A stretch of DNA of 64,000 nucleotides from Onchidella celtica (taxonomy: Eukaryota; Mollusca; Gastropoda; Systellommatophora; Onchidiidae), in assembly GCA_963931925.1 (NCBI GenBank), contig OZ007582.1, positions 19,059,818-19,123,817 on the forward strand, read 5' to 3'. A program made the position numbers and the translations under genes. Positions within the stretch are counted from its first letter, which is position 1. Every line of letters starts with the position of its first letter. A model generated the notes under the pieces. That model had not been told where the DNA came from and made no database searches. It worked only from the letters and a program-made list of their open reading frames with translations. Of this stretch, positions 1 to 12,900 are shown one piece after another.

Positions 1-266
1 GTTAGATTGAATACGTTAGTCTTTATAGAAAGCTGTAGTTTCATTAGTTAGATTCAGTTGCCTTTGAATTGATATTTATATTTATAATTATATTTGTTAC
101 ATTAATTCCTGTAATTAAACTGCCCTACGGTTCTGCTAAAAATCAAAGCAATTGATTTATTTAGTTTTTAGAGTGCAAGTATTTTTTTTTGTGTGTTCGT
201 CGATTGTGGGAGCGGACCTCGAAAGAGGGTCAGTCGAAATATCCCCATTTAACCCACATCGCGACA
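1..266. mobile_element. End of an LTR (continues off the left edge)
   Basis: This stretch is about 97% identical to the last 266 bp of the solo LTR at 30636-31878, in the same orientation, and ends with the same GCGACA terminus. It is therefore the end portion of an LTR whose remainder lies outside the window. It abuts an RTE-like LINE fragment, so the LTR element appears to have inserted into that LINE, with GATAG (267-271) as the expected 5-bp target site. Whether it is a solo LTR or part of a longer element cannot be seen. The family (Gypsy, BEL or other) is not determined. It is a fossil and looks recent from its similarity to the second copy. Confidence 0.8.
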
Positions 267-815
267 GATAGGAATGGCAAAACACAAAATGGTTCAACTA
301 AACAACATTTGGAAGGATAGAGGCACACCAACGGACCTCAAAGTGAACATACTTAAGTGCTTGATCTGGCCAGTCCTACTACATGGTTGTGAAGCCTGGA
401 CACTCAAAAAGGCAGACATAACAAGATTGGAGGCAGCTGAAATGTGGCTTTACAGAAGGCTACTCAGAATAAGTTGGACAGAAAGGAGAACAAATACAAG
501 CATCTTAGAACAGCTTGGCACCACCAGAAGAATAACACCTGAAATAAATAAAAGAAGACTTGCATACATCGGCCACGCGGCCCGAAACAAAAGCACGGCC
601 CTTATGATATCAATCCTTCAAGGAAAGACAGAAACAAAGAGAAAACAAGGAAGACCACCCATTACATATCACGATAACATCAAGAAAGTCAGCCAGCTGG
701 AAATAAGTGAACTAACTAGGAAAGCTAAGGACAGGATTGGGTGGAGGAGATTTTGTCGTGACATCCACTGTAGCAGCTAACATCGATGACGATGAAGCCG
801 ACAGGTGACAGGTGA
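267..815 (+). mobile_element. RTE/BovB-like LINE 3' fragment (C-terminal end of reverse transcriptase)
   Basis: The open frame 274-780 (168 aa) resembles the C-terminal tail of RTE-type reverse transcriptases. It carries the LLHGCEAWTLKKADITRLEA segment, a W-Y-R-R-L-L-R-I-S-W-T stretch, a K-R-R-L-A-Y-I-G-H motif, a G-R-P-P segment and a terminal D-R-I-G-W-R-R. The catalytic RT core and the endonuclease are absent, so this is a 5'-truncated remnant. In frame, the codons before the Met read I-G and fit the family, so the Met is not a true start. The 3' end has the short GATGA-rich tail usual for RTE elements. It lies in an intron of the BAZ2 gene, antisense to it. Confidence 0.75.
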
Positions 816-854
816 GGTGACTTAAAACATTTTCCCAATGAGTTTTGAACTTAC

Positions 855-914
855 TTTTCTCAGCTTTTCAATTCTCTTGTCTGATTCCTCTCTGGACATG
901 CCCTCATCAACAGG
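855..914 (-). CDS. BAZ2B: BAZ2 coding exon 26 (last exon in the window)
   Basis: Acceptor TTTTCAG, donor AAA|GTAAGT, phase 0-0, 20 codons: [20 protein letters not shown]. It corresponds to the ASVEELEKQIEKLSKQ helix that follows the acidic tract in human BAZ2B. The gene continues beyond the left edge; the intron to the left contains the LINE fragment and LTR. Confidence 0.9.
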
Positions 915-3900
915 CTGAAAACAAAAAGCAATTCAATCTAAAACACAAAATACAGCAAGAGAAATAAAATAAGACAGGGTCTGCATTACAACTGGTGTGA
1001 AATTAATCAGTCCAGCATTGACATGGGACAGTAACCCTGGCAGTGACATCTACAAAATGACGGAATCTTTCACAGGGTTCTTATACCTCTTTGAGAATGA
1101 TTTACTCCAAGAATGTGAGATTTCAAAGTTATGTAAATGCAAGAAAATGAGAGAAAATCATTTATTTATTTACTTTGTTCAGATATTTTTTTTTTCACTT
1201 TTTAAAATATGCTTGTAAAAATGACTTTTTCTTCTCTCTTTTCTTCCCACTTGTTAACTTGTAATTTGGCCTGCCATGACCTGTGATCCAGTTTTAGTGT
1301 CTTCACCTCAAATGGAGCATTGGAGCTGACAGAGCTTGTTGTGATCACGCTGCTGCTTCCGTCACTCTCATTACCGCTACCGTCCTCCTCTTCTTTCTCA
1401 TCATCATCCTCTTTATCCTCTTCATCATCACTGCCCATTTTTGAGGAAGTCGTCGTGTCCTCATCCGTGAATGCAAAATTGCTGGCACTGGTGGAAACAG
1501 CCATTCGTCGATCGGTTGATTTGTGGATCTTGTTGAATTTCCGGGCTTGAAAGACGCGCAGTCTGAATGGAAAATAAAAATTCTCTTAAAAAACTTCTTG
1601 CCTTCAATTTATTTCTAAAAAAATCCAACATCAGGCATTAAAAGTTATTTAACCTTCTCTGTGTTTGTACATTTTTCTTCTGCCCTGACATCCTGGACAA
1701 TTTGCTCTTCACAGTAAATATACAACCATCAGTAAACTGCACATATTGTACTGTGTGAAATGCTGTTTGCTCTAAACTATTTCTGGGTATCCTATAAAAT
1801 TATAAACAGAATAGGACAGCCCTCGCACTCCTTGACATATCTGATACAGGAACTGTAGCAATAAAAGTTTACATCATCATATTATAAAGGAAGTAAGGCC
1901 TCTGATGTAATCATGACAGGCTTTTTAACTGCTGAGCCTTAAATTCTCCTACATACCACACTAAGCATAAAAAGACATAAAGGTGTACATAGGCATATTT
2001 TAAAAGATATTGAAGTCCACTATATATTTTAATACTTTTGTTGATTTTGAGCCATAACTGAGTTGGACAGAAGAAAGTGTACCGACATTTTGAGCCAGGG
2101 AAAAAAAAACGGATTTTCTTCAAGTAGAATTAAAAAGTATGACAGGAAATATCATTCTGCTCCTCAATTTACATATCGAAACTCAACTTTCAAAATCACA
2201 TCTGTGTATTCCCCGAAACAGCGGGCCATAACAATGATGCACAGTTATACAGTGCACACATCCCATTTCAATTAACCTTTTACAATTTAAAAATATATAA
2301 TTACAGCAAACAGACAATGCATTAAACATACAGTTCTGTAAAAGAGATTTAAAGTATCATTTCAATTAAAAAAGAAAGTTTTATAGTTTTGATTTTATAA
2401 TCTAAATTGTCTAGTGCCAATAAAATACCCTGGAAAACTTGACATGACTGAACATAGGAACATCTTTAGAGCACTTTATGTTTCCTTGAGTGGCATCCAA
2501 TGAAGTCATGTGAAACTGCTGAAACTACCAGTTTGTTATTTTATCAATAATTGTATGATCCATTACAAATTCAGAAGGCTGCTCATGGACACATAAGGAC
2601 ACTCAAATGTTCCATGAAAAAAATACTTCATTTCACTGGCTAAATCCACAGTAAATAACTATACATTTGGATTGAGTGTACTGAAGAGGCTTTCACATCG
2701 CGGTTATAGAGCAAAATTGTTGAATCTCCAGGTTTATGAATAATGGGAGCTTACTTGGAAATACCACAATATTGCCCTCAGTGATCTCATTTTTAAGGGA
2801 GATACAACAATGCTACTTCTCTGTAACTTGGAACTGGTTAAAGATAGCGGAATAACTAAAAAAATTGTAAGAAGCAGTTGGTCATTATTACAGTATTGCC
2901 ACTATGAACCCCAATTCATAAATCTGGAGATACAACAATTTTGCTCTATACGACATGTACTTTTAACACTTTAAACACTGCTCTACTCACTGTCTCAGCT
3001 GGCCTTCCACTATCCACTTGTCTCTTCTCAAGTTGTTGATTGCATCCATATGTTTGTCTATTTCACTGAAAGCAGCAAATAGTTATGAAAGTTAGAATGA
3101 CTATCCTCCACAGAACATATATTTTTCTTTACCATAAGCATGTCAGATACATTTGATTACATTCCGTGGGTGAAAACAGATTAGGCAAATGCTTTCACAT
3201 TAAATTATCTGGCAACTTCTAGAGAAAGATTGAAAACTAAAAACAATACTTATGAAAATATTCACAAATTACCTTAAAAAATAAAGTCAATATTAAAAGT
3301 TCAGTAAATAAATGTGCATTAATATAGTCATGACGTCAACAAACAAGAAACTATGAGAATTAGTTCCATTTCAATAGGTGATTGCAAAGTTTATCAGCAA
3401 AAATGTTACTGTGAATACAAGGATGATGTATGCCAGACTTACTTAGTGACCACTTTACTGGTTAAAAGTTCATTGCACAAAAAGGCCAAAATGGCCGCTT
3501 TTTTGGTAGGATTGAGAGCTTCCATTGGTTTGCCCAGCAGCCAATCAGACATCTGAAACAATAAAAAACATCTTATCACTCAATCAGGCTGTTCATTAAA
3601 GATAGGAAATGAGAAGACTTTCATTTAATCTCATGGTCTTGGTTGGCCATAAGGTGAATGGGGCACATATTCCATTAACAAATATGTTGACAGAAACTTC
3701 CTTTCACAGGGGCAACTGTAACTCTATAATAAATTTCGATGCACATTAGTCATTGGGTATAATCAATCCATGAAGCTGTAAACAATTTTAGTTAAATGTT
3801 CTGGTGATCTTGTCCTATAGGTCCTGACCGCTCACTAGAACCAAGATTGCAATTGTTTTTGCCGATCACTGCAAGACATATTGTGTGAACATTTCATGGC

Positions 3901-6900
3901 CATTAGTTTTTAATCTTGGATGGATTGAGTATTACCCTGTATTGGCTCAGGACTTTTGTCTAGTAAATGACAGTGAAAGTACTAAAGACAAAGATTTTAG
4001 AAATCACAACAAAGGCAGATGAGGATACAAAAGCCACAAAAAGTTGTGGTTGTGAACAATTTCATATCAAATTTTTCCATGACCTGGACATACAAAACAC
4101 TTCACCATTGCTATAGGATAGTGGCCAGATCTTCAGAAACTGACCAGAGGGTTCACGGATTTTAGTTGATCTATCATCATCATAGTAAAATGAATTTGGA
4201 GAAAAACTACAAAATGTCAAGTGCGAGAAAGTTTATAAGACAACAACAGCAGTCTGAAGGTGCCACCGAGTTATATAAGCCCCACTGACCACCATCGCAA
4301 GGGTTAACTAAATTTCATCGTTTCTATTGTTTTATGTGGATGACCTGCATTTGCTGACAAACAGGCATAACGATAAAAAGAAATACTTGAAGAATCAGGA
4401 ATTTCAGAACATATCTGTTTCTTCCCCTGATACTGACAATTAGCCAGGAAAATTCAGGGTGTGCAGGACATTTTAGTATAACAAATTTTACCTCTTTCTC
4501 TCCCCTGGCTTTGACAAATATCCTGAGAACTTCCGACATGGTCGTGTCCGTCATCTCCATCTCTGTGATCTTTTGATGCAGTTTTGTCATTGCCTGGTAG
4601 GATAAAAACAGAAATAATAGTGAAAGTACTGAAGACAAAGATTTCAGGAATCACAACACAGGCAGATGAGGACACAAAAAACCACAAAACACATCAGATT
4701 TTTTAGTCATGCTTATGTAGAGACCCTGAAACCTTTTTAAACAAGGCCTGGGAGTTAGATCTTCCTAGATTTCAAGGACTAGAGGGTTCATAATTAGATA
4801 AAATAAAGATACATATATGATAAGGATAAACCATTCATTTATTTTGCATAAATTATATGCATCGTAAACATTTAAATTTATTTTAATCTCCATAATTCAT
4901 ATTCTAATTAGTACTTATGAGGCCCTTTGTCAAATAGAGAAAAACCATAAAACACTACTGATTCACACCTCATGTGGTTTTTTAGACCCAGTTTTAATAT
5001 ATGGCCTTTAGCGTCTTTACAGACGGTCCCAGCAGCTAGAATATTCACTTTCACTTTGACTGACAGCTTCTCTCGTGGCTTATTCTACCAATGTTTGACC
5101 CGAGAGTGCGATGGCAGTGATTGCAGGCCAGTCTTTTGGGTTCACTTTGGCGAGTGTTTTCATTCCGCCTCTGTCGTTTTGTCAGGTATGTTTCTTTTGC
5201 CTTGAAGTCTATTGCGAGCGTGCCACTGCGCAATTTTTGTCTCCATCTGCTTCGATCATTTGCAAGGTTCTCCCATTCATTGGGGTCGATGTTGAATGCT
5301 TTCATCGTGACCTTGCAAGTGTCTTTGAATCGCAGATGTGGCCTACCTCTGGGTCGGTTGCCAGTAGCAAGTTCCCCGTAGAGAATTTGTCTGGGGATGC
5401 GATCATTTTCCATACGGTGGAGATGTCCAAGCCACCGCAGTCTTTTTTTGCCTAGGAGAGCCTGAGTTGATGGAATGTTGGCTCGGCTCAGAACTTCGAT
5501 ATTTGAGATCCTGTCTTGCCACTTGATCTTCAGAATTTTGCGTAGGCAGCGCAGGTGGAAGGAGTTGAGGGATCTTTCATGTTTGGAGTAGGTGGTCCAG
5601 GTCTCTGAGCCATACAGCAGGGTGCTTAGGACGCAAGTTTGGTACACGAGTACCTTTGTTTTGATGGTCAGCTTGCTATTGTTCCACACCCTTTTTGAGA
5701 GTTTGCCAAAAGCTGTGGCCGCCTTTCCTATTCTGGCATTTATTTCAGTTGTTATGTCTGTGCTACCACTGATGGTTGAGCCTAGGTAGCAGAATTTTCC
5801 CACTTGCTCCAGAGGAGAGCCATTCAGCATGATTGGGTTGGGGTTTCTCAAGCCTTGTGTCAAAACTACAGTTTTTGAGACACTGATCCTTAGCATGAAT
5901 TTGTCACAGGCTTTGGCAAGGCTATTGATGAGAGCCTGGAGCGTGGTTTCATCGTGGGCCACGATTGCAGCATCATCTGCGAAGAGGAGCTCTTGTAACA
6001 TAATATGCTCTGTACGAGATTTTGCTTTTAGTCTGGCAACATTAAAAATGGAGCCGTCCACTCTGGTGTTAATAAGTACTCCACCTGAACATTGACCAAA
6101 GGCATTCTTGAGTAGGGCTGCAAAATATATACCAAATAAGGTAGGAGCAAGAACACATCCCTGCTTCACACCGCTGTTTACAGCAAATGAATTGGATGTG
6201 CAGCCTTCAAAGTTGACACATGCCCTCATGTCAGTGTGGAAGGATGCAATAAGTTTTAGCAATGTTGGTGGACAGCCTATGGATTTAAGGACTGCATACA
6301 GGCCAGATCGGCGTACGGTGTCGAAAGCCTTTGTTAGGTCCACAAAGCATGTTATAAGCGGCCTGTTTTGTTCTTTACATTTTTCTTGGATTTGCCGAAG
6401 TGCAAATATCATGTCAATGGTTGATCGTTTGCTTCGAAAGCCACATTGTGTTTCTGGTAAGACTTTTTCCGCCAGTTGTTGAAGGCGGCAGAGGATGACG
6501 CGAGCAAAAGCCTTTCCAGTAATGCTGAGGAGGGATATGCCTCGATAGTTGTTGCAGTCGCCTTTGTCTCCTTTGTTCTTGTAAAGTGTGACAATTTTGG
6601 CGTCTCTCATATCATGTGGTATCACGCCTTCTTTCCAACACTGCAGTAACAGATTATACAGGTGTGGTAATAGTGGGCCTTTTAGGTCTTTTAATACCTC
6701 TGCAGGAATGTTGTCACTTCCTGTGGCTTTTCCAGCAGACAGGTGGTCGATTGCATTGGAAAGCTCGACTAAGGAAGGTTCAGCGTCAAGTTCGGCCATT
6801 ATTGGCAGTTTTTGGAGGTGTTCCTCAAAATCTGGTGGAATATTTTTCTCAGTTGAATACAACAGAGAGTAATGCTCTACCCACCTATTCAGTTGTTCAT

Positions 6901-9900
6901 TTTTATCTGTGATGGGTTCACCATTTACAGACTTAAGTGGGGCGCTTTTGGTGATGATTGGCCCAAGAGCTACTTTCATCTGACTAAAGGCGGTTTTCAT
7001 ATCTCCCTTTTCATTTGCCTCTTGTATGCTGTTACACAAGTCTGTCCAGTATTTGTTGGCGCAACGTCTTACCTCCAGCTGAAGTTTAGCTTTTGCATTT
7101 TTCAAACAAGTTTTTGTACTCTGATTGCAATTTTTGTTATACTCATTGAAAGCAGATTTCTTTTGCTCAATGAGAGGTAGGAGAATTTCGCTGTTCTGGG
7201 CTACCCAGTCGTTGTTTGAAACTTTATGCTGTCCAAAAGACTTGATGGCACAGTCATGAATTTTTGAACTGAGAGTGTTCCATGTTTCATCTACCGAGTC
7301 ACATTGGGTGACATTATCCATGCTTTCAGCAAATAACTTTTCAAATGACTTTCTATTTGATTCATCTCTGATTGCTGTTACATTGATCTTAGGGATTGAA
7401 GGGGCTTTTGATCTGTATATTTTCTTGGCCGAAATTTTGATTTTGCTGACTACCAGTGCATGGTCGGTGTCACAGTCAGCACTGTGGAGGGAACGAGTTA
7501 TTTTTATACAGCCCAAACTCTTCCTCCTTGAGAGAATAAGATCTAACTGATGCCAATGGCCAGACCTGGGATGGCGCCATGATGTTCTTTGGCATCTCTT
7601 AAGGTCAAAGTACGTGTTTGTAACACATAATGAGTTTACGGAGCATAGCTCCAGAAGGCGCTGCCCGTTTTCGTTGATGTTGCCAATGCCGAAGTGCCCA
7701 ATGCACTTTGGCCATGCGGAGTGATCTGCTCCCACTCGAGCGTTAAAGTCACCCAGAATTAGCAGGCCTTCGGTGAGAGGGATGTTGTGGAGAGTCCTCT
7801 GCAATGCCTCGTAGAAAATGTCTTTGGTTTCGTCAGAGGAGGTAAGTGTTGGGGCATAGACACAGATAATGTTGGTAAAACCAGACCGGGTGTTCAGTCT
7901 GAGTGTCATGATGCGTTCTGACACTCCAATTGGAGTTGCGATCGAATTGAAAAGGGAGTTTTTTACGGCGAAGCCCACGCCGTGGATTCTCGGCTGTTCG
8001 CTGCTAAGGCCCTGCCAGAAGAAGGTGTAGTTTTCTTCTTTGACTGACCCGGAGTCGGGAAGTCGAGTTTCTTGAAGGGCAGCGATGTCGATGTTTAGTA
8101 GCTGAAGTTCTCGATCAATAATTTGGGATTTCCTGATGGAGTCAATATCAGTGAGATCTTGCTGTTGCAAGCCTGGGCGCATTGTTCTGACGTTCCAGGT
8201 ACCAAGTTTTAGTATTTTTCTGTTTTTGCCAGGTGCACACTTTACGTCAGCTTTTTGACTTTTGGTCTAGCTCCAACCACCTTATGAAGCAGGCTGACGT
8301 GGCGGAAAAACACCCAACTGCCTGGGGGCTGCCCAGGTTACGGCGGGCGGTAGTTGATCAATGCAGCTGAAAAGCCGCTCCCACCGACAGAGGGGACCCC
8401 TGGCGCTCATCCGTACGCCAAATGGATTGAGCTTATCACCGGTAACTGCCACCTCCCGTGTTGTGCCCATCCGTAACGGATGGCTGGAGTGTCCTCTCCA
8501 AATCGGAAATGGGTGGGCTTATAGAGGAGAGACAGACGCTTGCCAAGCCCGAGCAAACGCCTCCTCGTTTTGCTGCCTTGCCTGGGCTATTTTTAAGAGA
8601 TGGTGCTTTGCCCAGAGGCACCACCCCTCTCTCTGCCATTCTAGTTAAACCCAAGGGAGAGACCAGGTCAATACATTTGGAACTAGTCCGGCTGCAGGAG
8701 ATGCTGGAAGCCAGTTTGATGCAGTTCTCCCTGACAACCACCTTCGGGTCTCCACTCCTGATTTTCTGTCTGGGTTTACTCCCATAGCCTTTGCTATCAT
8801 AGCAACACACAAGGCAGTGTGGTATTTGTATTCAGGGTTACCTTCCCCTAGTCTTCTTCTCTCCCGAGATGACCCACAAGACAGTGGGGGTGACAGTAGC
8901 AGGCTGTATTGTGTACTGTCATACAATAGCAGAAAACTCTGGCCTGACATACCCCAGTTTTAATAATAAAATACTATATCCGGGGCACCAGTGCATAACA
9001 GGAATAAACAACATGATCGTCAATGGCGATTCACTTGGTGACTTCAGTGAAGAAACACTTGTTGACTTCCGTGAAGAAATTATTGTCATTATTAATATAA
9101 TAATTAACATTATCAATAGTATATGGTATATGTCACAATACTTGACTTGAGGAGCACAGTCTAAATTTAACAACAAAAAATAATTCAGTTTTCTGCAAAG
9201 TTATTGGGGGGGAAGAAACTTTGCTCAGGATCCACAGGGTTAAATGGCGGTTAAGATGCATGGTTTTGTTTTCTTTAATCCCCTTCCTTGTTGGTGCCGT
9301 GAGGTATTAGACTTGTAGTTTGACAAAAACTTCTACCTCTTTTGGATTTGGAACACCAACATCATCCAGAGCAAAGCGCAGAAGATGCATAACCAAAGAC
9401 ATAACCTCCTCTACATCTTCTTCTGATTCATTCAGCAAACCTCTCTCTAGGGAATCCATTGTTGGTATGGAGGATTTGTCTGTGGGAAGGAGGACCAACA
9501 AAATCAACTAACTTCAATGCTGTTGTCACTTTTATATCCCTGAAATTTTACAGCTTGCATTTTAAATGATAAATAAGTATAGCCTCCTTCAGTGATCTGT
9601 TATTCCCTCTCCTCCTTAATATTATATAAAAGAGAGAATTTGAACTTGTGAGATGGGAGCTTGAGTGACAGTTAAAAAGTAATGTACTCGTATAAAATCA
9701 AGGTAAAGTAAATACTTATGACAATGGCTGCAAAGAAACTGATCGAAGTTGTCTTTCCCATAATGTAAAACTTACAGTGCATCCAAAAACATCAAAATAA
9801 TAGAATATTTATAATCGACTGCGATATAAATCAGCTACTGACACTGCTGGCTCAGTACAAAAAGCTCTCACTATTATGCCAGCATCAAATACACGACAAG

Positions 9901-12900
9901 TTATGGACTAATGGCATAGGTATGTGCTCCACTGCCTAATCATGTTGATCTTTTTTTTTTTTTTTGTGTCAATACACAAAATTGGCTACCATGCAAACAT
10001 GAGCATAGGGGCACTCATGAAATGTTTAACTTGCCCACAGAGACAAAATACATGAACTTCAAGTGTGAGGAAAGTACCTGAGCTCAGTTATTAATTGCAG
10101 ATCACAGGATCATGATACCATGTTTCGCATCAATTCCTCACACAATTATCTACTTCAACAAGAGAGATCAGCTGAGGTTTCCTGTTTATTTTTAAGAATA
10201 ATGTCATGAACTTTCAGCAGTGTAAAATATTATTACCTAAATTGAGGGCAAGTCCAAAGTTGTTCAGAAATTCCACCACCATCAGACAATCTGAGATGGG
10301 TCGGCCAGCAAGTTTGGATTTGAGGCGGGGGAAGACAGGCAGTGGCTGGAAAGAAATTGAAACGATTGCGAGAGTCCTATAATTCTTACAAGGTGTTGTT
10401 AAAAATCTGAATAGTCAAAGTTGAAAAGCTGTTGTCAGGGGACCGGAATAGTTTACAAAGTAAGCTATCGCTGTGAACACAACTCAGTATTATTTTTCTC
10501 TATGTGTTTGTAATAAGACTACTGTCCCCTAACAAACAGCCAAGTTGAAATAGTGTTAAGTATTTAAGTATTCTGACTTTGATGACAATGACAACATTCT
10601 TTAACACTTTCAGCCCACATCGCACATTGGTGTGCAATCGATAAATGTTCCCACTCGACACATCGCACACCCTTGTGCGGATCCATTTGGTTCATGTAAT
10701 CCGACCCGCACACTGGTGTGCGCAGGAGTCCCCTAAATTTTTATTAGCTTCACACAATTTCTGATCGAAGGGAAGTTACCCCCATAATGAAACTGAACTA
10801 TTCACCCAACAATTTATACAGTCCCCTTGGTGGTCACATGATATTTGTACTAAATTTACACACCTGAAACAGGGGATGGAATTCTCTTTGTTTCTTATTT
10901 TCACAATGGCGTCAATAAGCATTAGATCTAGTCAGTTCTTGTGAACTAGATCCAGTCTAAACACAGGGATGTAAGTTTGCATTATCATAATCCTTAGGCA
11001 ATTTCCTTTTCATTGATGCCTTTACTTTCCTTGTAAGTAAAATAATAAGGTCCCAATGATTTTTTAGAAAATGTCTACAAAACGCTATGTACTCAGGGAA
11101 TAGGGCACGATTTCCTGTTTCACTGTGAGAACAATCCATATTCTGAGGTCACGGGCTGAAAGTGTTAAGCAATGTCTCCAATAAACATTTTTCCTAATCT
11201 GGAACACACAGAAGCTTGGTTAGTTAAAATATTACTAAACCTGTTTCAGGAATTTTTTCTTTTCTGTCTGTAATCCAAAACCTTGCTGGCATCACGAGTT
11301 CCATGGTGATAAACAAAAACAGCCCAATTTAGGGCTTACAACACCTGACACTTGTCACTTAGATGTCATCTAATCTTCAATATCCCCCATCATATTTACC
11401 TTTGCTTTCTTCAGTTCCATATCTTCTACTGGCTTCTTCAGCTCCATAGCAACTTCCATTTCAACTCGGCGCTGATGCTGAGAAGGAAAAAAAAAAATAA
11501 AAGGAAATTTCAGACTATAAGTTCATGACATACAAACATCCAGACTAATATTAATTTTAATATAAGAATCCATTTCATAACATCAAGCAATGTGCATGGA
11601 TATCTGTGCAATTATTCCAACAGCTTCATCTTGACCAAAAACTGTGCCTTTGGATGTTGTCACAGCTGTAAAAACCCTTCCATTTTAAGGTTTGCACGTC
11701 AAATTTAATGTTGACAATCAATAATACATGATTTTAAAAATCCTTTAAATAGAGATTTTAACATGTTTACGTATATCAAGTTTCTCTTTTCTATGTATGC
11801 CAATACAAACATTTCATTCACATGACTGTGGTGAGTTTTAAATTGCCAAATTGAGACAAAGAGATCATGAATATGTTAGCTGGGGAAGAAAATGTAGTAC
11901 TTAAATCAGTTCATTTCAATGGGTATATCAATTCACAATAATTAATACCAGGTACAGAAGTTTACCATAGAAATTTACTAAAAACCTGACAACAATCAAT
12001 ACACGACAGGCCAACAACAAATGATTTTCAGAGGAATCGCCCCATCAAATAAAGTGTTTTGATCCTCACATTTGCGTCTTTGTGAATACACATTTTTTTT
12101 TTCTTGGGGAATTCTGGATGATCCAAGCCACACAATTATTGTGACAACCGGGCTGTACATTCATCAGTTTATGTTACTTATTTACAAAATCAGTAATGTC
12201 AAACATCCATTCACAATCCCCAAATCTTTACTCATTTAATACTGTTATGATAGTTTCTAGGGTAAAAAAAAAAAAGAGCGAGAGAAAAACTTACAATTCT
12301 CATTTCACGCTGCTTCATCTTTTCATTCAGCTTTTCTTCCTTCATTCTCTCCTTGTTCTGGTTTTGATGAAAAAAAAAAAAAAAGAAGCTATAAAAATGT
12401 CTGAATTTGCTCACAGCACCATCTCCTCCACATATCCATTCACAATGACAGCCGCACCATATTTTTTTTTTTTTTTGGTCTATAGTTTTGAATAAGAAAG
12501 AAATACTAGGCACCCTTCCATTTCTAATTGGTTACATCTGACAAACTTAAAATATGGACACTCTTTAAGTCTGAACCGTTTTGAGTTTTCATGACTGACT
12601 AGGAAATCTCTGGATTAGTATGTTGCAGAAGGGTTTTAGCATGATTTGCCTTCTGAAAACTGACTGAAACATCCACAGTTCTACAAATAGCAGATTGTTA
12701 ACACGGATGTAAGTGACCTTTCAGCAACAAGTGGGAGAATCCCTGTTGCCTAACACAGCTGCACTGAGTATTGAACCACATCAACAAACACTAGAACAAA
12801 GATACCTGTGTTACCACTGCCAGAAAAATTGCAAAAGCAACCAAAAATGGCAAACTTACATCCTTGTGTTTAAAAGATGGATGGCTTACTGACAAAATGG

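Noticed and set aside
5111-7180. Several plus-strand frames of 90-125 codons
   Set aside because: They are antisense shadows of the long LINE reverse-transcriptase frame on the minus strand.
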